From positions 60,524,970-60,588,969 of the forward strand of contig NC_057925.1 of the NCBI RefSeq assembly GCF_018873765.1: 64,000 bases of DNA. The letters run 5' to 3'. Made by a program: the position numbers and the translations under genes. Origin of the DNA: Telopea speciosissima (lineage: Eukaryota; Streptophyta; Magnoliopsida; Proteales; Proteaceae). The notes under the pieces are model-generated. The model made no database searches, was not told the origin of the DNA, and was given only the letters and a program-made list of their open reading frames with translations. Below, piece after piece: positions 12,101 to 23,217 of this stretch (position 1 is its first letter; each line of letters starts with the position of its first letter).

Positions 12101-15100
12101 TCATATTTCTTTGCCTTGTTTTTCCCACAATCTTCTTAACTTCATTTCTGGCAAATTTATACCTTTTAAGATCCCCTGACATGTCATAAAACTTGCTTTC
12201 TTAGCCTTAATGGCTGCTTGAACTTCGTCATCCCACAACCAAGTCTCCCTAGAGGAATGATGTTTTCCTTTCGATTCACCTTTGACGTCTTTAGTAACCT
12301 TCTTAATGCAAGTAGGCATCTTGTTCCACATCGTAATAGTGTCTTCATCAAAGTCCGAACTTCCTTGTTTGATTAATTTATTAGTAAATGACTTCAAGAT
12401 ATCTTCTTTTAAGCTCCACCACCTTCTCCTAGGACAAAGAAACTCACCTTTCCTATGATTGAGCGTAATGAGACACATATCTATGACAACTAATCTATGC
12501 TGTGTGGTTAGGCACTTTTCCTTCTCAAAAAGGGGCTAGGCCCCGAAAGAGTACTTTTACTATGGTCTTTCATTGTCTTTTCTTTCCCCAATATAACCTT
12601 ACAATATTTATATAACAACCTATTGGACCTTCTAGTTAGAAAAAAATCTATTTGGTTACTATGATGCCCATTTTTGAAGGTAACTAAGTGTTCCTCTCTT
12701 TAACTAAATATTTATATAACAACCTATTAAACCTTCTACTCCTTTCTTGGAGTAGACGATTTCCTTGAGTTCAGTTAGTTGCCATATAGAATCTTCAACA
12801 GACTTCCTAGATGAGGTTGCGCAATTGAAGAACTATTACCATGATAAAATGATCTGCTTGTGGGGAAGAAGAGATGTAGGCCTCGGTCGTTTGGGCTTAT
12901 ATACCCAACCTGTGGCCTGTTGAGTGAACTGTCATATTTTGCTTCTGCCAGCTGCACGTAACATAACTGGATTTTACTCATTCCTGCCTTTTGTGTGATA
13001 AAGTCTGTGCGTAATCTAGTTAAATGAACCGTGTTGGTTTTTCATACTCAAATACTCAACTTGAGTATCTTAGCTCCTTTGTACCAAAACTAATCTTGAT
13101 GCTGTCTCATGATCTTATTCAAGTTCTGTGTTTAATTATGAATTAATTGCAGGAACCGATGATGATTTGCCTCCATCACATCAGAACAGGGTTCATAGAG
13201 GGGGTCGTGTTGCGGGGAATGGGAGGTCTACTGTTGTTGGTTCTGTCCCTTACCCTAGAATTCATAGTGACATGGAGACACAGATCCACCAACTTGAGCA
13301 AGAAGCATACAGTTCGGTCCTACGGGCTTTTAAAGCTCAGTCTGATGCCATTACTTGGGTGTGTATTTTCTCTTAGTTTCCAATGCCATCAAAATCTATT
13401 TTTTTATGCTCTCTGCTGGTCAGGTTTAAATGATAACATTATGAAATGTATTTTCTCCAGGAGAAGGAAAGTTTAATAACAGAACTTAGAAAAGAGCTGA
13501 GGGTATCAGATGAGGAACACAGAGAGCTTTTAGGCAGGGTAAATGCAGATGATATCATCAGGAGGATAAGGTCTGATAATATAATGAAACAAGCTTTGTT
13601 ATATTTATCTGAGACCTGATTTATCAGCTTTCCGACAAGTTTTGGCCAATTCCTCTTTTAATTGGAAGCTGTGTTGCATTATGCCTTTAGGGAGTGGAGA
13701 AAATCAGGTGGACACCAAACTGGCTTGCTCAGTAATGCTCAACCTGTTCATGATTCGATACCCAGTCCGTCTGTGTCAGCATCTCGCAAGAAACAAAAGA
13801 CATCACAGTCTGTACCTTCTCTATCATTGGGTGCGCCATCCCCATCTTTGCATCCTCAGACAGTAGCTGGGTCGATGCAGCCATCATCATCTGCTGCAAA
13901 ACGAGGAGCTGCGGTAGGAGCTAGGGGCAAGAAGCCTAAATCAGTAAGTTAAATATTTTCATATATTTTTTACACAAAAGCTGTTAATTGATTTGCATTT
14001 GTATCTTTGTTTTGTTTTTGTTTCTTTTAACAGGGTCAGACAATGCCTGGTGTATCGTCAATGAAGTCCATGCAGTACCCCTCTACAGGCCCAACTGGGA
14101 GGGGCCAAGTTCCTAATCGTGTTTCCTCTGGTGCCCTGGTTACAAATGAACCAGCTGAAGCAGCAGCATTTGATCCATTGATTGGGCGGAGAGTGAAGAC
14201 AAGATGGCCTGAAGATAACAACTTCTATGAAGCTGTCATAACCGATTACAACCCTGTTGAAGTATGTTTGGCTGTTGAATATAGATGGCCTCATTCTTTG
14301 GCAGTTCCTATAACTGGCCTTATTATTTCTTAATTATTTTCAGGGACGGCATGCTCTAGTCTATGATATAAATACACCAGATGAGACGTGGGAATGGGTT
14401 AACCTCAAAGAGGTACTTTGCGGCCACAGACTGAAGTTTCTTTTCCTTGTTTCATAGTTATACATCTGTGTTGAAACTGTTATTAAGTATGCACTAGTCT
14501 TTAAAAATCAGTATTGTAAACAAAAGAAAGTATTTTGACTTTATATGAAAAAGTGCTTTTATTTTGTGTATACAGAAAGCATGAATTCATGCACCTGCTT
14601 CACCTGTCTTTTTACATATGTGAATACCCCTCATGTATATTCTGCTGCTGCCTGTATGCGAACATGGTTTATTCCTGGTTTGTATGTGTATGGATAGATC
14701 ATGGATGCTATGTCTTTATTCGTTTTCTTTCTCTCTTAGTTATGGTTTTTACTGCATTAGTGAAATCTAGGTGAATGCGAACATGGTTTATTCCTGGTCT
14801 GTATGTGGATGGATAGATCATGGGTTCTATGCCTGTATTCTTTTTATTTCTCTCTTAGTAATGGTTTTTACTGCATTAGTGAAATATAGGTGAATGAGAA
14901 TGCATCAAGCGTTTCTTTGGTTAATTCTTCATGATTCTCTTACTGGGAACTATGAGGACAAATGAAGGAAATGGCTTGGAAGAGAAGAATATAAAGACCC
15001 ATCCAATTTAAATAAGTAGAAGCAATTTAAGAAGGGGGGAAAACTATGTAAGAAGAATTGGCAATTCGGTACTGCATTTTATGCAGTTTGAGTTTGGGTG

Positions 15101-17069
15101 TCAATTGTCATTAACTTGACGTTAGGCATTGTAAATTTTTCATTAGATCTGTAATTGGATGATCCTCTCCTCCTAATTGTTAAAATTCAATGTTCCAGAG
15201 TAGTGATATTTTTTGTTTCGCTTCTCTTCTTCTGTTGAGAGTTGGGAGAAATCTGACTTGTGTCATTTAGACACTAGCCACCTTTATTTATAATAAAATG
15301 ATTGAAGGTACAAGTACATTAATGTCCCTAGGGCAACAAAATAGAAACCCTAATGACATAAATATCATTATACCCATATTACAACACTCCCCCTCAAGTT
15401 GATGCATGAATATCATAGATGTCCAACTTGCATAAAATAGGATGAAAAACCTTACTAATAAGAACTTTAGTGAAAACATCTGCTAACTGATCACCAGTCT
15501 TCACAAAAGGTATACAAATAAGTCCTCACTCCAATTTCTCTTTGATGAAATGCCTGTCAATCTCTACATGTTTCCTCTGATCATGTTGAACTGGATTATG
15601 GGCAATGCTGATGGTAGATTTATTGTCACAATACAACATCATCAGCATTGGAACACAAACACCCAAATCTTGAAGAAGACACTGAAGCCAAAGTAACTCA
15701 CAAATCCCATGTGCCATGGTCCTGAATTCAGCTTCAGCACTTGGTCTTGCAACTACTGCCTGTTTCTTGCTCAGCCATGTAACAAGGTTGCCACCAACAA
15801 AAGTATAGTACTCTGATGTGGAGTGCCGATCAGCGTTAGTGAATGCCTCCTCACACATATGACTATGAGACGAAAATAAGATACCTTTCCTGGAGCTGAT
15901 TTCAAGTATTGTAAAATACGATATACTACCTCCATATGAGAGGAATAGGGATCGTGCATATACTGACTAACCAAACTAACTGCATATGCAATGTCTGGGT
16001 GAGTATGGGAGAGTAAATGAGATGACCAACCAAGCTCTGATAACTGCCTCTCTCAACTGGTTCCCCATCCCTGTTCTTGAGCTGAGCATTGGCCTCAAGA
16101 GGAGTGTCAAGGAAAAGGGGGGGGGGGAGTTGTACGACCAGCCAGAGGCTTTCCAAACTCAACTTTTCAATTCATTCTCAAATCTGTGTACTAATTGCAC
16201 AATTACATGGTATAAAAAAAAAAGAAATCAAAACACTCCTATTCTAACTCTAAAACTGGAATCTAATGGAACTCTACTACTAGCTAGCCTATTCAAAGCA
16301 AAACAAAGGTCTAAAGGATAAATCCAAATAAATAAATGGACTACTAATAGCCTACTAGACCCAAGACTCAAACTGGACCTGGTTCATCTCCGTCTTGATA
16401 CCCAAACGGGTTTGGGTCGATCAAGGTAGTGCACATTCATCAAATCCTCCAAGCAATATATCAGAACTATGGATGATTGAAGGAAAACTATATTTTGGAA
16501 TGATAGTTCTGCTTGTTGTTCCTCTATCTGACGCCTTCCAATCCATGCCTTTTCTGCCTATGTTTACCTGGGTACGACAGCAGGTACAACTTGGGACATC
16601 AAAACATTCCTTTTATTGCATTCTCATTGGTTTACATGAATTGTCAGACGTGGGTAGTGCTCATAATTTGAAGTGTCGTGGTAACATAGATTATAGAAGT
16701 AACATAGATTATTTCTGATAACGAAATAAAGTTGCCAAAATGCATTCCATGGAAGTTGTGGTAATAGTGATGCATTAGCACTCGACTGGTTGGACAAACT
16801 CGTAGGAGATGGGCTAGTTAGTTTTGAATCTATTTTAGTTTTAGAGTTGGAATAGGAGTCTTTGTTTTTTCTCTTTAAATACTTGCATGTACCCAACGAT
16901 AAAACGGAATTGAAATAGAAAGTTGATTGGGTTTACGGAATGTGAGTGAGGCGTGATTGTGATTCCTCTTCTCCCCTACAATTCTGAGTTTCCATCTTTG
17001 ATATCTCCCGTTCTCTTACTTGCCCTATACCAATTTGGTCTTAGAGCCAAAACTCATCCACCTTCCTCC

Positions 17070-17108
<39 letters not shown>

Positions 17109-20100
17109 TTCCACTAAGGTCGACCTCTCCCTCCTCTCTCTCTCTCTCTCTCTCTCCATGTTTCTCCTCTCTCCTTGCTGTTTGTTATTCCCTCTCTCTC
17201 TCTCTCTCTCTCTCTCTCGCTCTCGCTCATTTCTCTTCTTACATCCGATAAACCTTCTCGTGACCTATATCTAAGGCCTAAGGGAATGAATCACATTGTT
17301 TTGGGAACTCAAGCCTTAGATTCCCATCCCAAAACCCTACCTTGCTAGGAGGTTATTTGAGTTCCTAATAGGTTTTGCCAGTGGAAAAAAAAAATCTCAA
17401 CTCTGTTGAAAGTAGGGTAGTTGAATTGGTCGTACTTGGTTGCGTTTCAAATCCTAAGCCCCAAGTTGATTGGCCTTTCCCATTGGAGCCAAACCCCAAC
17501 GTTGGTTTTATCATTTTTCAACGGTTGAAGACAGTTCTGTTTCTTCCCCCTCCCACACATATTGATGCAGGGCCATCGGCAGTCCCTACCAGGCCCAAGC
17601 CAGAACCAGTCAAGTACCCACGAGGTACCAGCTTAGGTCCAGTCCCAGGCCTGTCCCTGCCCAAGCATACAGCCCAGTCCAAGCTCAAGGCCCACCCCAA
17701 GTTCAAACTTGGTCCAGCCATGGACTAAATTTATTTCTATCTTGCACAGTCCAATCGTGGACTCCTTGGAGCTGTCAAGCTGGCCCCACAAAGCTAGCTT
17801 TATTTTTGTGCCTTTTCATGTTTCTAGGCAGGTTTATTGTTTTCTTTTATTTTGGTTTTGTTTGTAGTTCCAAGGACTTGGAACAATTTTCTATTTTTCT
17901 TGGGTGTAGTTTCTATGTAGTGGGGTTTAGTTTCTAGGTGTTTGAATCCCACTCAGCTTTGGAATTCCAACAGTCCATTTAATGTCAAGTGCATGTGTCC
18001 AAGAGGTAGTTTCACCTCTTTAGAAAAAGGCATACCCAGTGCACGAGGCTCCCGCCACTGCAGGGTCTGTGTAGTTTCACCTCTTCCTCCCCTATAAATA
18101 CTAAAATGGTGGATGCTGTTCAGGCATTCCAAAATTTTCAGAAAAACTAAGATCTCCTATCTTGAGAGAATGCTTGTGAGTTTATCAAGTGGCCTAGGTG
18201 GGACTCATAAGGTGAGACGCTAGTGGGACTGTAGTTGTCTAAGCTATCTTCTTATCTTTTCTAGATTAACATCTTCAGTCAATCAACATCTCCAACTGCC
18301 GTAACAATCAAGTAAGTCAGCAAACATTTCAATCATCTTGCTGCACAACCTTTCTCTTCCCCTTCTCTTCACTTGCAGCCTTTCATTCTCTAAAACCCCC
18401 CCTCAAACGTGGCCTTTCCCTACCCTCCATTAAACCAGATTTCGATCTTGGCAGCAGCCATTTTGGTCTGCACCATATATCCCCTTTTACCCCTATTCCC
18501 CATATTGCTCCCTTTTATTCTTTATTCCCTTTAAGTCTTATTTCATTTTTATTTCTACAATACTCCCTTTCTATATACCCTATTCTCACCCACGACAGTG
18601 CATTAAAAGGTTTAATTCCATTTATGATTCTCCACCCTCTACTCTTTAATTGCATATAAGATTCCTTTTAATTATTGTTGTACCAATGCCGTCTCTGAAG
18701 ATGCCGTTCGCAAGCTCGGTTTGAAGACAGCTGCATCCTAACCCCTACAAAGTTGTGTGTGAACAATACTAATCTCGAGATCAACGATCAATGTTTGTTC
18801 ACGTCCTCTGTTGGTGGGTTGATTGACATCGTACAATGTGATGTCTTACCCTTAAAGGTTTGTCACATCCTCTTAGGGTGATCCTTCTTGTTTGATAAGA
18901 AGGCACAACATTATGGTTATGAGAACACTTGTTCCTTCAAACACGGTGGACTTGAGATGAAGTTCCTTCAAGCTAAGGACCTTCCGACGATCAAGCTTCA
19001 GCGGACAGTAGGATCTTTTCTCCTGCAACGTATCAACTCAGATGGTCTCCTTGGTCCTTATCCAAATTTGATGGAGTTGAGTTCTTGATGCAGATCCAAT
19101 CATCCACCAGCTGAAGATGCCCCCCTAATCATAGGGCCTAGTGTTGGAGCCTTAGTCTAGTTTCATCCTTAATTATTTTAGCCTTAGTTTATTTTCTTCA
19201 TTCTCTACTTAGTTTTTTTTTGTTTTTAGTTTAAATGTAACTTAAATTGAACCAGTTCAGTTTTGGTTCAATTTAAGTGATTAATTCTTATTGGTTGTTA
19301 GTGTTTATTTCTTATTGGTAGATTAGGAATCTTTTGTTTTAAGTGTTTTAATCTCATCCCTCCATGATTTTTAGAGGGAGAGCTTTAGATTTGTAATAGG
19401 ATTGGGCCTTAGGCCATATTATTTATTAATGAAAACGTGGGAGGCTCCCCCACAACTTAGACTTTGAAAATTTCATTTGTTGTTGCTGCTGCTATTTAGC
19501 TCTTTGAGAGTGTTCCTTGTGGGTAACATCAAGGAGACCTTGTGAGTCATATCAAGGTGGAAGGGATTGGTGGACTCCGATCGACTCCTTGCATCTTGTA
19601 GATCGGGAGGTCATTCTTCAAAGTGTCTTCTTCAAGCTGCCAAATAAGATCTGCTCAATCCAGCAAGTTGATTTATAGTTTCAGTCATCCCCTTCTTCTC
19701 CTAACCTTCTACAGCCAACCCTAACACCCCCTTTTATTTTCTTTGAGTTCCATAAACCCTAATTCATCTAAAATCTGTCCAGCACCATTCTCTCATTAGA
19801 ACACCACCAGAATTGCATCACAGCTCCCTCTCCTCACCCCTTCCACTCGACCTGAACCCTAGGGCCATCCTCTCGTCAAAACCCTAACTCCAACTCTAAA
19901 TTTGACCTAAAAACCTCAATTCTGCCCCCATCGAACCAGCAGTTCTACAGCTTCTGGTTATCTGGCTCCTAGTGGATCTCCTATCTATCTAGGACTACAT
20001 TACAATTCCTCAAACCTTACTTGGATCTGAATAAAAACACATTTTTTAGATATGGGAATTGGAAAAATTCATTGAGAAACAAAATCTCATTTGCTTCTCT

Positions 20101-22646
20101 AAATGCCTTTTAACAGCATGCCCTTATCCCCCAAATGTTTTTCACTCATTTCGCACTTGCTTCTACAATGCATCTCATTTGCTTCTCATGTCTAGAATCC
20201 TAAGTTTACGATTCTCAGTACCACTTTCTTCCCACTTAAGTATTTCCTAAGCCCTTCCCACTCAATTGTTTCATGAGGATGGAGGAATTCGGGTTTGCTA
20301 AGTTGCATCCTTTTCTATTTGTTCATTACATGCTCCATCAGTTGAGATCATTATTTCCCCTTGCAGTGTGACAGGGCTCATCTCTGGTGGTACAGGAAGG
20401 CTGTTCCTTGAGTTTTTATAGGACACATAGTGATGTAATTTAGTTCTCCGTTCTTCATCAACATCTCTGTTAAACTGTGATTGGAGATTTGTAGAGTCTG
20501 TCCTTAGTACTGCAACTCTTTGATCCTTCCTGGGAATTGTGAAGTTATGCATTTCAGTAGGTCTTTCAACTGAGCTTTCATATGCTTGCTGACATTGCCA
20601 AAGCTATTCCTTTTTAGCTTTAGCTGGTCCTGTTTGTTTTCGATCATGGATTTATTTCTCTGTAGTTCATCTTTTTGATTTGAGGATTAAATTTCTATAC
20701 GGTCTGTGGCATTGCCGAGTCTTTTTGGTCTGGACCCGGGGCTTGGGTATAGGAAGGGTGGTCCCCAACTGAGCTGCCACATGGCAGTTACACAGCCATT
20801 GGAAAGAGAAGTTATGTCCATGGACTTTGTAGAGAACTTGCTCTCTTTTGGTCTGGACCTGGGGCTTGGGTATAGGAAGGGTGGTCGACAACTGAGCTGC
20901 CACGTGGCAGTTACACAGCCTTTGGAAAGAGAAGCTATGTCCATTGACTTTGTAGAGAACTTGCTCCCTTTGTTTAATGTATCTTCCAACTCAGAAACTA
21001 AATGGTGTTGGCTATACAAGTTCTCTTTCATCTTTTGACTTTTAAATCATATTTGTTATTCAATGTCTCTCTCGTTATGAAAGAAAAGAGGGGCTATTTT
21101 AGGATTGTAAACCGTACAGCAATGAACATTGAAACTTTGGATTTAGAGGTCAATTGGTGAAACTATGTGCTTTGAGGAATGAGATGTAAAGATAAATTCT
21201 TGATTTTTTCCCCCAGTGCTGCATCAGTAATTGCATTTTGTAGCTTCTAACACGGAATATATTCCTTCTTTCTTGTATTCCGTCAGCTCGACTTGATAAA
21301 ATCCATTGTCTTCTTAAGAAAATGATTTTGTTGAAATTGTTTATGTGCTGCTTGTGACATTATACAGAAAAATTTGTCAATGGCAGATCTCAGCGGAGGA
21401 TATTCGATGGGAAGGTGAGGATCCAGGAATCTCTCGTCGAGTGGGCCGTGGTGGACCAGGCCGTGGGGTTAAGAAGTCCATTGGTCGTGGTGGTGCTCTT
21501 CCAGGTGCAGGAAGAGGGAGAGGGACTGCAAAGGGTCAGTCCAAGAAAGACTTCCCACCTTCTCAGAATGGAATTGGGAAGAAAGCTTCAGATGATATTG
21601 AAATACTCCACACGGATACTCTAATTAAGGAGGTATGCATGAACAACATAAACACTCGTCTACTGGATAGGTGTTGATTGTTTTATTTTCTTTATTTACT
21701 TCCTGGTGTTACTGAGCAGGTGGAGAGGGTTTTTAATGCTAGTCATCCTGATCCTCATGAGATGGAGAAGGCTAAAAAACTGCTAAAAGTAAGGATTGCA
21801 ATGGTTCTCTTGATGCTATACTCATATTGTACACTCCATAGGTTAGTAACGAGCTTCTTGTGTTTTTGATATTGCAGGAGCATGAACAGTCACTTATTGA
21901 TGCAATCGCAAGACTGGCAGACGCATCGGATGGAGAAAGTGGTAATAACAATATTTAAGACATCCTCTCCTTATGTTGTATATAATTGCATCTTTTGTGT
22001 CCGAGAGCTTGGGATGCCATGTTTTGGTCTTGTATAATTTTTACGAACCTGTTCTGCATCAAATTAATTAGTTTCTCAGAGAAAGGAAAGCATTTTGCTG
22101 TTTAATTTTCCTCCGGTAGTTCAATGCAAGTCCCCAATAAGAATTTTGAGGGGAAAAAATGGTTGTGATTCCTATATTTGTATAGTATAGCAGGCCGTCA
22201 TGGACTACCTCAGGCATTGTTGATAGAATTAATATTTGACAAAGAACGAGTAGAATTAATATCAAACTAGGGATTGCTTTTCTTTGTTGCAGAGTGTTAT
22301 TCTGGGGATTGTTCTTGATATTAATGCTTAATACCTTCTTTTTTTTTAATTGGAAGCTATATACAATATGAAACCGTTAAAATTTAAACCTTTAACTAAT
22401 GCCGTGTATATCTTGTGCCCTCATTTAACAGATGATGGTGAACACTTTGGGCATGAGCAATCAATGGACAGAGAGCGAGGGTGGAGAAACAGGCCATATG
22501 GTGGTAAACAGCACACAACAGATTTTGATGATGAGATGGGCAGGGCAGGCAGAGATGATGGTTCAGATGGTGATAGAATGGCCGGTGAAGGTAGAGTTGC
22601 TTCAGATGATCGCCACGACGGGGATGATGGTGAAGATGACGTCTAA
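6157..22646 (+). CDS. EML: EMSY-like protein (ENT plus Tudor-like/Agenet domain), 10 exons
   Basis: Exons: 6157-6184, 13153-13358, 13461-13570, 13691-13943, 14034-14261, 14344-14412, 21387-21632, 21720-21788, 21878-21941 and 22432-22646. They join in phase at GT-AG sites to 495 residues. The start [20 protein letters not shown] is the typical EML N-terminus, which fixes the tiny first exon. Residues about 50-135 form the ENT domain, including [20 protein letters not shown] and the RRIREWR end. Residues about 246-298 form the plant Tudor-like/Agenet domain ([19 protein letters not shown] to TWEWVNLKE). An RG-rich linker follows ([12 protein letters not shown]), then a helical segment and an acidic tail ending EDDV. 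Family knowledge: EML proteins are nuclear, are thought to read histone marks and are linked to immunity and seed development. Introns 1 and 6 are about 7 kb each and filled with transposons. The gene converges with the hydrolase gene downstream. Confidence 0.93.
7397..8781 (-). mobile_element. Solo LTR, TGATGCAGATCC family
   Basis: On the minus strand it begins TGATGCAGATCC and ends near GTGCATC, flanked by ACAGG on each side (about 7393-7397 and 8782-8786). A related LTR in the opposite orientation starts at 19086. It sits in EML intron 1. Inside it a roughly 70-bp unit (GATTCCCTAGTAGCCAATAGG and following) is tandemly doubled at about 8488-8620. It is a non-coding fossil of an LTR retrotransposon; the superfamily is not certain. 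Confidence 0.7.
9495..10543. mobile_element. Solo LTR with 5-bp target duplication, inside the LINE
   Basis: The element starts TGATGCAAGTGCAC and ends GGTTGTGCATCG. It is flanked by GTTTA at 9490-9494 and again at 10544-10548. LINE sequence is continuous across the site once the 1,049-bp insert is ignored. A TATA-like CCCCTATAAATACAAG lies near 9760. Termini, size and duplication support a solo LTR of an LTR retrotransposon, younger than the LINE it entered. Confidence 0.8.
11453..11630. mobile_element. MITE, family A copy 2, inserted in the LINE
   Basis: It runs from GGGAAAAAGAATGCTGC to AACGATCTCTTTCCC, giving imperfect inverted ends. The middle carries GTCACGTGGCCCCTGCACCC and CCTCCTGAAATAAAAATTCC as in the other family A copies. 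It splits the reverse-transcriptase region of the RTE LINE just upstream of the NYRGIK motif. TAT flanks both sides, possibly the target duplication. Confidence 0.7.
14413..15232. repeat. EML intron 6, left part, with a 119-bp tandem duplication
   Basis: Two adjacent units begin GCGAACATGGTTTATTCCTGG at 14658 and again at 14777, and the second runs to about 14896. They differ at only a few positions. Nothing else in this stretch looks coding. Confidence 0.7.
15233..16150 (-). mobile_element. Ty1/copia retrotransposon relic with short 3' LTR
   Basis: On the minus strand the order is the end of the reverse-transcriptase region ([10 protein letters not shown], then [14 protein letters not shown]), the copia RNase H region ([20 protein letters not shown] and the [13 protein letters not shown] end) and a polypurine tract near 15387-15394. 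A short LTR of about 154 bp follows, TGTTGTAATATGG to CTCTCAACA, at 15233-15386. It is an incomplete, broken fossil in EML intron 6. Confidence 0.8.
16155..16480 (-). mobile_element. LTR-like fragment, copia-type, inverted relative to the next one
   Basis: Read in reverse, this part contains TTTTAGAGTTAGAATAGGAGT. The plus-strand segment at 16790-17030 carries the close match TTTTAGAGTTGGAATAGGAGT. The two look like inverted relatives of one LTR family. Boundaries are uncertain. Confidence 0.4.
16750..17047 (+). mobile_element. Copia-type LTR end with primer-binding site
   Basis: An LTR-like stretch with a TTTAAATAC TATA-like signal near 16874 ends near 17030. It is followed by TGGTCTTAGAGC at 17036-17047. 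This matches 10 of 12 bases of the TGGTATCAGAGC primer-binding site that copia elements use with initiator Met-tRNA. It is a fossil fragment; the left edge is approximate. Confidence 0.5.
17071..17222. repeat. (CT)n microsatellite cluster
   Basis: Three runs of CT repeats (about 17071-17104, 17136-17156 and 17192-17218) are separated by short non-repeat spacers. They lie in EML intron 6. The open frame across them is only a repeat translation. Confidence 0.9.
17562..18690 (+). mobile_element. LTR-like segment of a Ty3/gypsy relic
   Basis: It starts TGATGCAGGGCC and contains CCCCTATAAATACTAAAATGG near 18090, a plausible LTR TATA box. Long pyrimidine-rich downstream sequence follows. It precedes gypsy-type protein remains at 18690-19085. 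A short SINE is nested at 18021-18070. Limits are inferred. Confidence 0.45.
18021..18070 (-). repeat. Very short Au-like SINE with 15-bp target duplication
   Basis: Only the 3' end of an Au-like SINE is present (AAAAAGGCATACCCAGTGC, then GCCACTGCAGGG). It is flanked by GTAGTTTCACCTCTT at 18006-18020 and again at 18071-18085. The perfect direct repeats show that this short copy is an insertion by target-primed reverse transcription and not a later trimmed remnant. Confidence 0.8.
18690..19085 (+). mobile_element. Ty3/gypsy pol fragment (protease region)
   Basis: Around 18830-18990 the translation contains [11 protein letters not shown], then [18 protein letters not shown]. This resembles the segment following the aspartic protease core of gypsy polyproteins (…CHVLLGRPW.FD…). 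It is a broken fossil between two LTR-like segments. Confidence 0.5.
19086..20015 (+). mobile_element. LTR of the TGATGCAGATCC family, opposite orientation to 7397-8781
   Basis: It begins TGATGCAGATCC. It shares GGAGCCTTAGT, GGGAGGCTCCCCCAC, GACTCCTTGCATCTTGTAGAT and CTAGGACTACATTAC, in the same order, with the reverse complement of the intron-1 solo LTR. The right edge near 20 kb is not sharp and I found no target duplication. Confidence 0.6.
20720..20967. repeat. 123-bp tandem duplication in EML intron 6
   Basis: GTCTGGACC.GGGGCTTGGG starts at 20728 and again at 20851. Both units continue through TAGGAAGGGTGGTC, GAGCTGCCAC.TGGCAG and TTTGTAGAGAACTTGCTC. The copies differ at only a few bases. 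It is non-coding. Confidence 0.85.
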
Positions 22647-23217
22647 TTTTTAGTGGAATTGACACCTTGGGTCTCTACATCCACTGTATAATGCCAAAGT
22701 TAATGTTTTTTTTATATCCAACCCATGCGGAAAAACCTCTCCAGTCAGTAGCAAAAAATGTGATGGGTTGAGATCTCATTTATCCAGTGGAAAGTCAGTC
22801 ACCAGCAAAGCTGGGATGCCATGTAAAATTATTTGAGCAGCGAATAACCTGCGACTCTGTAGCCTTTTTGGTGTTGCAGGTTGTACTTATTTGGCTGGCT
22901 TAGCTGTCACTTACCCCCTTTAATATTTATTTTTCTGTACGTTGATATGGTGGTCTAATGATAACATGTTTGCAACCGAGTGTATCCACTTCTAAATGCT
23001 TAACTCCATGGTAACCAACTATAAAATTCCTGCAAATCAAAGAAATGGGAGAATTAGGTTCAGGGAAAGCAACTTCCTGTACTGACTGTAGACAACAACA
23101 GTCCATGGGCACAGATGAATCTCATTTTCTAAACCTAACCCAGAAATCGTCTACACACTAAATCCTATATTCTGTAACCATCTGCTACGATGTGTGTTCT
23201 GCAACTGCCAACTGGTA
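22647..23217. other. Convergent 3' region between EML and the hydrolase
   Basis: This is the space between the EML stop and the hydrolase stop, which face each other. It should hold both 3' untranslated regions. No separate gene is visible. Confidence 0.6.

Larger units (their letters stand above)
9124..12775 (-). mobile_element. RTE-type LINE remnant, interrupted by two later insertions
   Basis: The minus strand keeps the order of a plant RTE-type LINE. Near 12.6 kb is the end of the endonuclease (frame with [15 protein letters not shown]). At 12101-12478 is the linker ([31 protein letters not shown]). At 11175-11440 is the reverse transcriptase ([40 protein letters not shown]). The later RT and C-terminal parts run down to 9.3 kb, and the 3' end near 9124 reads GGCTGAGTTGTTGTTGCTC. 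The 5' part of the endonuclease is missing and the frame is broken in several places, so it is dead. A solo LTR (9495-10543) and a MITE (11453-11630) lie inside it. It sits antisense in EML intron 1. Confidence 0.8.

Noticed and set aside
17020-17274. 84-codon Leu-Ser-rich open frame
   Set aside because: It is a translation of CT microsatellites.
15233-20015. One single intact LTR retrotransposon spanning EML intron 6
   Set aside because: The parts belong to different families and orientations (copia relic, gypsy fragment, unrelated LTRs), so it is a patchwork of fossils and not one element.
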